A model generated the notes under the pieces. That model saw only the letters and a list, made by a program, of their open reading frames with translations. It made no database searches and had not been told where the DNA came from. From positions 1 through 43,270 of the forward strand of contig NZ_JAFBDI010000019.1 of NCBI RefSeq assembly GCF_016908145.1: 43,270 nucleotides of DNA. Direction: 5' to 3'. This DNA comes from Marinitoga litoralis. GTDB lineage: Bacteria; Thermotogota; Thermotogae; Petrotogales; Petrotogaceae. Position 1 is the first letter of the stretch, and every line of letters starts with the position of its first letter. A program made the position numbers and the translations under genes. Below are positions 36,067 to 43,270 of the stretch, piece by piece.

Positions 36067-36276
36067 ACAACAACCTCCCGTAATTTTCAATTAATATCTA
36101 TATAATATAATATCATATATTTAAAATTAATACCAATTTATTATTCTTATCATATTAGAGATAATCCTTAATTATTAAATGAAATTAGCTTATATGAGGT
36201 TTTTTTTAATTAGCATATTTTAAAAAAATATTGTAAAATATACTATGAAAAAATATTCATATAATGGAGGTGCATT
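36067..36276. other. Divergent spacer between minC and the mutase operon
   Basis: This 210-base AT-rich stretch holds both promoters. Leftward, TGATATTAT on the minus strand resembles an extended -10. Rightward, TAAAAT (36234-36239) and TATACT (36239-36244) are candidate -10 boxes without a clear -35. GGAGGTG precedes the mutase ATG. No riboswitch, including no B12 riboswitch, is apparent; this was checked by eye only. Confidence 0.5.
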
Positions 36277-37959
36277 ATGTATAACAAAGATAAAATAAAT
36301 GAAATATCTGAAAAGAAAAAACAATGGGAAGAAACTACCTTAAAAAAAACATTAGAAAAATTCCCTGAAAGAAAAGAAACATTTAAAACTACATATAATG
36401 AAGAGTTGAAAAGGGTTTATACTCCTGAAGATATTCAAGATATAGATTATTTAGAAGATATTGGATTCCCTGGGGAATATCCTTTTACCAGAGGAGTTCA
36501 ACCAACAATGTACAGAGGTAGATTTTGGACAATGAGACAATATGCTGGTTTTGCAACAGCTGAAGAATCGAATAAAAGATATAAATATCTTTTAGAACAA
36601 GGTCAAACTGGTTTATCTGTTGCATTTGATTTACCTACTCAAATAGGATATGATTCAGATCATTCAATGTCTGAAGGCGAAGTAGGTAAAGTTGGTGTTG
36701 CTATAGATTCTTTAAAAGATATGGAAATATTATTTGATGGTATACCTTTAGATAAAGTAAGTGTTTCTATGACTATAAACTCTACAGCATCAATATTATT
36801 ATCAATGTTAATCGCTGTAGCAGAAAAACAAGGAGTTTCACAAGATAAATTAAGAGGTACAATTCAAAATGATATTTTAAAAGAATATATTGCAAGAGGT
36901 ACATATGTTTTACCTCCAGAACCTTCTATGAAAATTATAGTTGATATTTTTGAGTATGGTTCAAAATACTTACCTAAATTTAATTTAATAAGTATAAGTG
37001 GATACCATATTAGAGAAGCTGGAGCAAATGCTGTTCAAGAAGTAGCTTTCACATTAGCTGATGGTATCGCTTATGTTGAGGCTGCTATAAAAGCTGGATT
37101 AGATCCTAATGTATTTGGTAAAAACTTATCTTTCTTCTTTAATGCTCATAATAATTTCATAGAAGAAATTGCTAAATTTAGAGCTGCAAGAAAATTGTGG
37201 GCTAAATTGATGAAAAATAAATTTAATGTTACTAACCCAGCTGCATTAAGATTAAAATTCCATACCCAAACAGCAGGTTCAACATTAACTGCTCAACAAC
37301 CTTTAAACAATATAATTCGTGTTACAATGCAAGCATTATCTGCTGTTTTAGGCGGAACACAATCATTACATACTAACTCATATGATGAAGCATTAGGGTT
37401 ACCTACTGAATTATCAGCAACTATTGCCTTAAGAACACAACAAATTATTGCATACGAATCTGGAGTTACTGATACAATTGATCCATTTGCAGGCTCTTAT
37501 GTAATTGAAGCTTTAACAAAAGATATTGAAGAAAAAGCTATGAATTATATTGATAAAATTGAAAAAATGGGTGGAATGGTTAAAGCCATAGAAGATGGTT
37601 ATGTACAAAAAGAAATATTAAACTCTGCATATGAATCACAATTAGCAGTAGAAAATAATGAACAAATTATTGTTGGTTTAAATAAATTTACAGTTGAAGA
37701 AGAACAAAAATCTGGTTCTATATTAAAAGTTGATCCTGAAGTTGAAGAAAGACAAAAAGAAAAACTAAAACAATTAAGAAAAGAAAGAGACAATGAATTA
37801 GTTAAGAAAAATTTATTAAAATTAAGAAATGCTGCAGAAAATAATGAAAATTTAATGCCATTTATCTTAGATGCAGTTAAATCTTATGCAACATTAGGTG
37901 AAATAACTGATGTTTTAAGAGATGTATATGGCGAATATCATGAAGCTGTAATATTATAA
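36277..37959 (+). CDS. Methylmalonyl-CoA mutase, catalytic (large) subunit
   Basis: This subunit holds the TIM-barrel active site that rearranges succinyl-CoA and (R)-methylmalonyl-CoA with adenosylcobalamin. Family blocks are [24 protein letters not shown], split here as [11 protein letters not shown] and [10 protein letters not shown], then [27 protein letters not shown] and [15 protein letters not shown]. At 560 aa it lacks the B12-binding domain, which is encoded separately by the next gene, as in archaeal-type two-subunit mutases. A related isobutyryl-CoA or ethylmalonyl-CoA mutase is possible, but the epimerase and MeaB downstream favour methylmalonyl-CoA. Confidence 0.93.
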   Translation: MYNKDKINEISEKKKQWEETTLKKTLEKFPERKETFKTTYNEELKRVYTPEDIQDIDYLEDIGFPGEYPFTRGVQPTMYRGRFWTMRQYAGFATAEESNKRYKYLLEQGQTGLSVAFDLPTQIGYDSDHSMSEGEVGKVGVAIDSLKDMEILFDGIPLDKVSVSMTINSTASILLSMLIAVAEKQGVSQDKLRGTIQNDILKEYIARGTYVLPPEPSMKIIVDIFEYGSKYLPKFNLISISGYHIREAGANAVQEVAFTLADGIAYVEAAIKAGLDPNVFGKNLSFFFNAHNNFIEEIAKFRAARKLWAKLMKNKFNVTNPAALRLKFHTQTAGSTLTAQQPLNNIIRVTMQALSAVLGGTQSLHTNSYDEALGLPTELSATIALRTQQIIAYESGVTDTIDPFAGSYVIEALTKDIEEKAMNYIDKIEKMGGMVKAIEDGYVQKEILNSAYESQLAVENNEQIIVGLNKFTVEEEQKSGSILKVDPEVEERQKEKLKQLRKERDNELVKKNLLKLRNAAENNENLMPFILDAVKSYATLGEITDVLRDVYGEYHEAVIL

Positions 37960-37975
37960 CCTTGTAATATTATAA
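37947..37975 (+). repeat. 13-bp direct repeat at the mutase stop codon
   Basis: TGTAATATTATAA occurs at 37947-37959, covering the last codons and stop, and again at 37963-37975. Because the core TAATATTA is self-complementary, the two copies could also pair as a hairpin. It looks like a short local duplication. Confidence 0.6.
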
Positions 37976-37992
37976 TCAAAGGAGGACTAAGA

Positions 37993-38368
<376 letters not shown>

Positions 38369-38385
<17 letters not shown>

Positions 38386-39283
38386 TAAATTTAAAAATGG
38401 GGATAAATATGCATTAGCAAAAATAATTTCATTAGTAGAAAATAATATTAATTATGCTTGGGAAATTATTGAAAAATTACCAAAACCAGATAAAGATATT
38501 CAAATTATAGGTATTACCGGAAGTCCTGGAGCAGGAAAAAGTACAACTTTATCAAAAATGGTTAAAAAATGGGTAGAAAAAGGTTTAAAAATAGGTATTA
38601 TTGCTGTTGATCCTTCTAGTCCTTTTTCTGGTGGTGCTTTTTTAGGCGATAGAATAAGAATGAGAAATCTATCTGGGAAAGAAAATGTATATATTAGAAG
38701 TGTAGCATCACGTGGTAGCGTTGGAGGATTATGTGATTCTATATATGACATAGTTGATGTAATGAAAGCATTTGGGTTTGATAAAATTATAATAGAAACT
38801 GTCGGAGCAGGACAATCAGAAATAGAAGTAATATTCGTTGCCGATACTATATTATTAGTTTTATCTCCAAACAATGGCGATGAAATTCAATTATTTAAAG
38901 CTGGAATAATGGAGATTGCAGATGCATATATTGTTAATAAGATGGATTTACCGGAATCTGATAAATTTATCTTACAGCTAAAAAACACATTATCTTTAGA
39001 AAGTGATTCTAAATCTAAGGTTATTTTACCCGTGAGCGCTATACGTAATGAAGGTATTAATGAAATTATTCAATGGATTGATAATCATTTTAATGACATA
39101 ATTAATAGTGGAGAATATAAATTAAGAAAAAACAGAAGAATGAAAAGAAGAGTCCGAAGTGCAATAATGAGAAATATTGATGATATAATAGAATCAGGAG
39201 ACTTTGAATTTGAGAATTTATTTGATTTAAAAAATAAAATTATGAATTTTATTTGTGAGGTGAATAATAATGAAGAAAATTGA
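38369..39283 (+). CDS. meaB: MeaB/ArgK-family GTPase, mutase chaperone
   Basis: MeaB guards the mutase, gating cofactor loading and release with GTP hydrolysis. The P-loop is GSPGAGKST (51-59). [27 protein letters not shown] and NKMD follow, all G3E-family MeaB features; older annotations call it an arginine/ornithine transport ATPase. 304 aa. The start is TTG, seven bases after AAGGTG, and overlaps the cobalamin subunit by 17 bases. Confidence 0.94.
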
Positions 39284-39668
39284 TCATATTGGTATTGTTG
39301 TGAAATCTATAGATAAAGCTTTAAAATTATACAATAATATGCTTGGTTTAGAATTAACTGGTGAAGAAATTCTCGAAGATAGAGGTTTAAAGGTAGCATT
39401 CATAAAAGTTGGGGATACTAGAATAGAGCTATTAGAACCTTTACACGAAAATTCAGAAGTTTCAGGATTTTTAGAAAAAAAAGGTGAAGGAATGCATCAT
39501 ATTGCATATGAAGTTGATGATGTAAAATCCATGATCGAAAAAGCAAAAGAATTAGAATTAAAACCATTAAGCGACGAACCAAAAGATGGAGCTCATAATA
39601 CTAAGGTTGTTTTCTTACACCCAAAAACTACTAATGGTGTACTAGTTGAACTAGTTGAACACAAATAA
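39270..39668 (+). CDS. mce: Methylmalonyl-CoA epimerase
   Basis: This glyoxalase-fold (VOC) enzyme interconverts the (R) and (S) forms of methylmalonyl-CoA. The 132-aa protein has the metal ligands H6 (KIDHIGIVV), His in GMHHIAYEVDD and Glu in VLVELVEH, plus VGDTRIELLEP. It links the mutase, which uses the R form, to the decarboxylase or carboxylase, which uses the S form. It overlaps meaB by 14 bases. Confidence 0.95.
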   Translation: MKKIDHIGIVVKSIDKALKLYNNMLGLELTGEEILEDRGLKVAFIKVGDTRIELLEPLHENSEVSGFLEKKGEGMHHIAYEVDDVKSMIEKAKELELKPLSDEPKDGAHNTKVVFLHPKTTNGVLVELVEHK

Positions 39669-39687
39669 TCCGAAAGGAGTGTAATAA

Positions 39688-41241
39688 ATGGATGAAAAAT
39701 TTCAAGAAATTTATAATGAATTTTTAAAACGCAAAGAAAAACTATATGAAGGTGGAGGAGCTACTAGAGTTGAAAAACAACATAAACTTGGGAAATTAAC
39801 TGCTAGAGAAAGAATTGAGTTATTAGTTGATGAAGGTTCCTTTGTTGAACTAGACTTATTCGTAAAACATAGAAGCACTTATTTTGGTCTTGATAAGAAA
39901 GAATTTCCATACGATGGTGTTGTAACAGGAATTGGTACAATTAATGGAAAAAAGGTTGCTATATATTCTCAAGATTTCACCGTCCAAGGCGGTTCTTTAG
40001 GTGAAATGCACGCAAAAAAAATTATGAAATTACAAGACATGGCAATGAAATACGGTATCCCTATTATTGGTATTAATGATTCTGGGGGAGCAAGAATACA
40101 AGAAGGCGTTGACTCTTTATATGGATATGGAGGAATTTTTTACAGAAATACATTAGCTTCAGGAGTAATTCCTCAAATAACAGTTATTGCCGGACCTTGT
40201 GCTGGAGGAGCAGTTTATTCTCCTGCAATAACTGATTTCATAATAATGGTTGATCAAACTTCACAAATGTTTATCACAGGTCCTCAAGTAATTAAAGCAG
40301 TTACTGGGGAAAATGTTGATAAAAATGAATTAGGTGGAGCTATGGCTCATAATGCTAAAAGTGGTGTTGCGCATTTTGTAGCCTCTTCAGATGAAGAAGC
40401 GGTTGAAATCGCTAAAAAATTATTATCATATATTCCTTCAAATAATTTAGAAATGCCAGAAGATAATGAATTTGATAACGATTTTGAATTACCAGAAGAA
40501 ATATATAACATTGTTTCACCAAATCCTAAAAAAGGATATGATGTTAGAGATGTTATTAATTTAGTATTAGATAAAGACTCATTCTTTGAAGTACACAAAT
40601 ACTTTGCTCCAAACATTGTTGTTGGTTTTGGAAGATTAGGAGGTAAAAGTGTAGGTATTATTGCAAATCAACCTAAAGTTTTAGCAGGATCATTAGATAT
40701 TAATTCATCTGACAAAGCTGCTAGATTCATTAGATTCTGTGATGCATTTAATATTCCTATAATAACCTTTGTAGATACTCCAGGATTTCTTCCAGGTGTT
40801 AATCAAGAACATGGCGGTATTATTAGGCATGGAGCAAAATTATTATATGCATATAGTGAAGCTACAGTTCCTAAACTCACAGTTATTTTAAGAAAGGCAT
40901 ATGGTGGTGCTTACATTGCTATGGCTTCACAGCATATTGGTGCAGATTTTGTTTTTGCTTGGCCTACTGCAGAAATTGCTGTTATGGGACCAGATGGTGC
41001 TGCTAATATTATTTTCAAAAAAGATATAGATAATTCCGAAACTCCAGAAAAAACTAGAATGGATAAAATAGAAGAGTATAAAAAAGAATTTGCAAATCCT
41101 TATGTTGCTGCAGGTAGAGGTTATATAGAAGATGTTATTGACCCAAAAGATACAAGAAAAATATTAATTCAAACTCTATTTGTTTCTGAAACAAAAGCTG
41201 AATCAAGGCCAAATAAAAAACATGGAAATATTCCATTATAA
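39688..41241 (+). CDS. mmdA: Methylmalonyl-CoA decarboxylase alpha / propionyl-CoA carboxylase beta (carboxyltransferase)
   Basis: A 517-aa crotonase-fold carboxyltransferase that moves CO2 between methylmalonyl-CoA and biotin. Blocks include KLTARERIELLVDEGSF, NDSGGARIQEGVDSL, GPCAGGAVYSPAITDF and TFVDTPGFLPGVNQEHGGII, and RKAYGGAYIAM near the C-terminus. The following OadG-like and biotin-carrier genes point to the Na+-pumping decarboxylase (MmdA) rather than the ATP-driven carboxylase, but both proteins are homologous and direction cannot be read from sequence. Neither a biotin carboxylase nor a beta subunit lies nearby. Confidence 0.93.
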   Translation: MDEKFQEIYNEFLKRKEKLYEGGGATRVEKQHKLGKLTARERIELLVDEGSFVELDLFVKHRSTYFGLDKKEFPYDGVVTGIGTINGKKVAIYSQDFTVQGGSLGEMHAKKIMKLQDMAMKYGIPIIGINDSGGARIQEGVDSLYGYGGIFYRNTLASGVIPQITVIAGPCAGGAVYSPAITDFIIMVDQTSQMFITGPQVIKAVTGENVDKNELGGAMAHNAKSGVAHFVASSDEEAVEIAKKLLSYIPSNNLEMPEDNEFDNDFELPEEIYNIVSPNPKKGYDVRDVINLVLDKDSFFEVHKYFAPNIVVGFGRLGGKSVGIIANQPKVLAGSLDINSSDKAARFIRFCDAFNIPIITFVDTPGFLPGVNQEHGGIIRHGAKLLYAYSEATVPKLTVILRKAYGGAYIAMASQHIGADFVFAWPTAEIAVMGPDGAANIIFKKDIDNSETPEKTRMDKIEEYKKEFANPYVAAGRGYIEDVIDPKDTRKILIQTLFVSETKAESRPNKKHGNIPL

Positions 41242-41255
41242 TTGGTGGTGTGATT

Positions 41256-41618
41256 ATGAGTAATGTATTATCAATAACTTTTGTAGGGATTGTTATTGTA
41301 TTTTTAGTTTTAGCTATTCTTAGCTTATTCTTTATTTTATTTAAATATATATCTCCTACAGAAAAAAAAGTAAAAAAAGAAATTAACATTCCTCATACAA
41401 ATCCTAAACCCATATCTTCAGATTCAATAATTGAAGAAGATAATGAAGAAATTATTGCTGCAATTATGGGGGCTATTGCATCTACAATGGGGAATAAACC
41501 TTTTAGAATAAATAATATAAAACCTATAAAACCAAATAAAACCTCTAAGATAAGCATGTGGGGAATGTTACCATCTGCTGTAACCTGGAGAGCTAAAAGA
41601 TTAGGAGGGAGAAAATGA
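41256..41618 (+). CDS. OadG-like small membrane subunit of the decarboxylase
   Basis: This 120-aa protein has one N-terminal membrane helix (about 8-32: TFVGIVIVFLVLAILSLFF) and a polar tail that ends in WRAKRLGGRK. OadG/MmdD subunits share this layout and help assemble the Na+-pumping complex. The tail contains EEIIAAIMGAIASTMG, common in this family. The ATG at 41256 sits five bases after GGTGGTG; a GTG at 41250 overlaps that site. It overlaps the biotin-carrier gene by four bases. Confidence 0.85.
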   Translation: MSNVLSITFVGIVIVFLVLAILSLFFILFKYISPTEKKVKKEINIPHTNPKPISSDSIIEEDNEEIIAAIMGAIASTMGNKPFRINNIKPIKPNKTSKISMWGMLPSAVTWRAKRLGGRK

Positions 41619-42046
41619 TTAGAAAGTTTAATGTAAAGGTTAATGGAAAATCCTATGAAGTTGAAGTTGAAGAATTAAATTCAAATGAATCAACACAACC
41701 AGTAGCTCCTGTGCATAAACCTGTTCAACAACCCGTACAACAACATGTGCAACAACCTGTTCAAAAAGTTGAACAAGTACCTGCAAAAAAAGTTGAAACT
41801 CCAAAACCAGCAGAAACTCATGTTAGTTCAGGAAATAACGTTGTTAAAGCACCACTACCAGGAGTTGTTGTTGACATAACTGTTTCAGAAGGTGCAAGAG
41901 TTTCAAAAGGGCAAAAATTATTAGTAATTGAAGCTATGAAAATGGAAAATGAAATATTAAGTGATTATGATGGTGTAGTAGAAAAAATATTAGTTAAAAA
42001 AGGCGACAATGTAGATGGTGATCAAGATTTAATTATTATATCATAA
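41615..42046 (+). CDS. Biotin carboxyl carrier subunit
   Basis: A 143-aa protein carrying biotin on K109 in the canonical EAMKMENE. A short N-terminal beta segment (FNVKVNGKSYEVEVEE) is joined to the biotinyl domain (about 74-143) by a flexible Pro/Gln/Val-rich linker with near-repeats of QQPVQ. This fits MmdC/GcdC-type carriers that shuttle between carboxyltransferase and membrane pump. GGAGG precedes the ATG. Last gene of the operon. Confidence 0.95.
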   Translation: MIRKFNVKVNGKSYEVEVEELNSNESTQPVAPVHKPVQQPVQQHVQQPVQKVEQVPAKKVETPKPAETHVSSGNNVVKAPLPGVVVDITVSEGARVSKGQKLLVIEAMKMENEILSDYDGVVEKILVKKGDNVDGDQDLIIIS

Positions 42047-42047
42047 T

Positions 42048-42075
42048 AAATGAGAGAGGATTTCCTCTCTCATTT
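42048..42075. terminator. Bidirectional terminator after the methylmalonyl operon
   Basis: AAATGAGAGAGG-ATTT-CCTCTCTCATTT is a 12-bp stem with a 4-base loop. It starts two bases after the biotin-carrier stop. Its far arm includes the last codons and stop of the converging methyltransferase gene. Confidence 0.9.
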
Positions 42076-43170
42076 ATATTCATATATATATAAGGTTTGT
42101 TTGCCATTTATAATTTTTTTCTTTTTATCTGCCTTATAACCAAAAAAATCTTCAAATTTCTCATGTGATGTAACAACAGAATAATTAAATTTCGTATATT
42201 TCCTTTTTAAATATCTCATTTGTTCATATAATTTTTCTGCATGCTTTTTATCACCTAATCTATCTCCATATGGTGGATTTGTAATTATATATCCTTCTTC
42301 ATAATCTAAATTAATACTTTCCATATTACTTTTTTCAAAATGAATATATTTTTCTAAATTACCAGCATTTTTATTGGCTATTTCTATCATTTTAAAATCT
42401 TTATCAAATCCATATATTTTTAACTCACTATATTTTATTTCACTAAATGCTTTCTTTTTATAACTTTCAAACTTTTCACTATTAAAATTATGCCATGTTT
42501 CAAATATAAAATTTCTTTTTAATCCAGGCGCCATATTCAAACCATATAATGCAGCTTCTATAGGTATTGTTCCAGACCCACAAAAAGGATCAATTAAAAC
42601 ATGTTTCCTCTTCCATCCTGCCATTAAAATCATAGCTGCAGCTATAGTTTCCCTTAAAGGAGCCTCACTTACTAACTTTCTATACCCTCTCTTATGAAGT
42701 CCTTCTCCTGTTGTGTCCAAAACAATTGTTACTTTATTTCTCTTAATATATACTCTAAATTTATATATACCTTTTTCTTCATTATATGTATTTATTTTAT
42801 ACTCTTTTTTTAATTTTTCAATCATTGCTTTTTTCACTATAGATTGAATTACAGATTGATTATATAATGCAGATTTAACTGTTCTAACTTTTTCTATAAT
42901 TATTTTTCCGTTTTTTGGTAAATAATATGATAATTCAATGTTATTTATGCCATCAAATAATTCATCAAAAGTTTCAGAATAAAATTCTGCTATTTTAATA
43001 TAAACTCTTTCGGCTGTTCTTAATCTTAAATTTAAATCATAATAATCATAATCACTCCCTGAAAACTCTACCATACCTTCATTTGCATTTGTAATACTAT
43101 AATTTAATTTTTTTAATTCATTTGACAGAACCTTTTCTAGCCCTAATGAACATAATGCTATATAATTCAT
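42070..43170 (-). CDS. THUMP-domain RNA N2-guanine methyltransferase (RlmL-N/YpsC-like)
   Basis: A 366-aa protein with an N-terminal ferredoxin-like/THUMP region (about 1-155) and a Rossmann methyltransferase domain. The SAM loop is DPFCGSGTIPIEAA, GFDKD gives the acidic ligand, and TNPPYGDRLG is the N6/N2 catalytic motif. GLHKRGYR before the methyltransferase domain is typical of the YpsC/RlmL group, which modifies 23S rRNA (m2G2445 in E. coli). It lacks the second methyltransferase domain of E. coli RlmL. GAGGTG precedes the ATG. Target is inferred. Confidence 0.92.
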   Translation of the reverse strand: MNYIALCSLGLEKVLSNELKKLNYSITNANEGMVEFSGSDYDYYDLNLRLRTAERVYIKIAEFYSETFDELFDGINNIELSYYLPKNGKIIIEKVRTVKSALYNQSVIQSIVKKAMIEKLKKEYKINTYNEEKGIYKFRVYIKRNKVTIVLDTTGEGLHKRGYRKLVSEAPLRETIAAAMILMAGWKRKHVLIDPFCGSGTIPIEAALYGLNMAPGLKRNFIFETWHNFNSEKFESYKKKAFSEIKYSELKIYGFDKDFKMIEIANKNAGNLEKYIHFEKSNMESINLDYEEGYIITNPPYGDRLGDKKHAEKLYEQMRYLKRKYTKFNYSVVTSHEKFEDFFGYKADKKKKIINGKQTLYIYEYK

Positions 43171-43270
43171 ACTAACACCTCTTCAAAGAAATATTCTTAA
43201 TTAGCCTCCTGAATCTCGTTTTTTCTTAGTTTTTCGTAACAAACCTTCTTTCTCTTTTTATTTAAAAAAA

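Noticed and set aside
36067..36276. Cobalamin riboswitch before the mutase operon
   Set aside because: The spacer is almost pure A/T and shows no B12-box-like or multi-stem structure by eye.
41731..41790. Short repeats in the biotin-carrier gene as a possible CRISPR or minisatellite
   Set aside because: They encode the Pro/Gln/Val-rich linker and are irregular; such linkers are normal for biotin carriers.
43197..43270. Possible C-terminal end of a leftward gene at the right edge (23 open codons ending in TAA at 43199)
   Set aside because: An open stretch this short is expected by chance in AT-rich DNA, its codons (AAG, GAG, CAG, TAC) do not match the neighbours, and no family is recognisable.

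Overview
The window reads as an ordinary chromosomal stretch of a very AT-rich (GC clearly below one third, by eye) member of the Thermotogota, most likely a Petrotogaceae relative such as Marinitoga, Oceanotoga or Geotoga. This placement is inference: it rests on base composition, a short Thermus/Thermotoga-length EF-Ts (199 aa), a two-subunit methylmalonyl-CoA mutase, several M42 peptidases, a Thermotoga-sized MinC, and a secreted protein ending in Phe like an outer-envelope barrel. I see no insertion sequence, prophage, CRISPR array, rRNA or plasmid function. Nearly every base is coding, and most genes are universal housekeeping genes in tight operons.

Layout. (1) 1-336: a leftward tRNA-Thr(CGT) with a consensus promoter and a complex trailer. 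(2) 337-2613: an HD-GYP protein converging on miaB. (3) 7551 down to 2677: a leftward operon yceD-rpmF-plsX-glmS-rsfS-rpsB linking ribosome, phospholipid and cell-wall precursor genes, with a GC-rich structured leader before rpsB. (4) 13785 down to 7650: a leftward set DUF2344 - response regulator - SpoIIE-type phosphatase - yebC - (hairpin) - secreted protein - cheR - lspA - rluD. (5) 13874-17215: a class A penicillin-binding protein followed by two CRP-like, cyclic-nucleotide-fold proteins. (6) 17348-19590: tdh-kbl (threonine to glycine plus acetyl-CoA), converging on plsY and a lone ABC-2 permease. (7) 21506-23064: upp converging on ftsY. (8) 23232-27897: DUF2225 protein, a large LysM/LytM/3D lipoprotein, an Rrf2 Fe-S-type regulator, mnmA and coaD. 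(9) 27963-30620: tsf, pyrH, eno. (10) 36066 down to 30707: minC, three tandem M42 aminopeptidases and a two-TM sensor-like protein. (11) 36277-42046: a methylmalonyl-CoA operon (mutase large and B12 subunits, MeaB, epimerase, carboxyltransferase, OadG-like subunit, biotin carrier). (12) 42070-43170: a THUMP RNA methyltransferase.

How the genes fit together. The methylmalonyl operon could interconvert succinyl-CoA and propionyl-CoA and may couple decarboxylation to Na+ export, but the membrane beta subunit that would pump Na+ is not in the window. The tdh-kbl pair and the three M42 peptidases fit a peptide and amino-acid fermenting lifestyle. The most unusual items are the rpsB leader with competing pairings, the hairpin whose U tract runs into the Shine-Dalgarno of the secreted-protein gene, the lipoprotein combining LysM, a degenerate M23 domain and a 3D domain, the two adjacent CRP-like proteins, and the DUF2344 protein without its usual radical SAM partner. 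I did not find a convincing entirely new multi-gene system.
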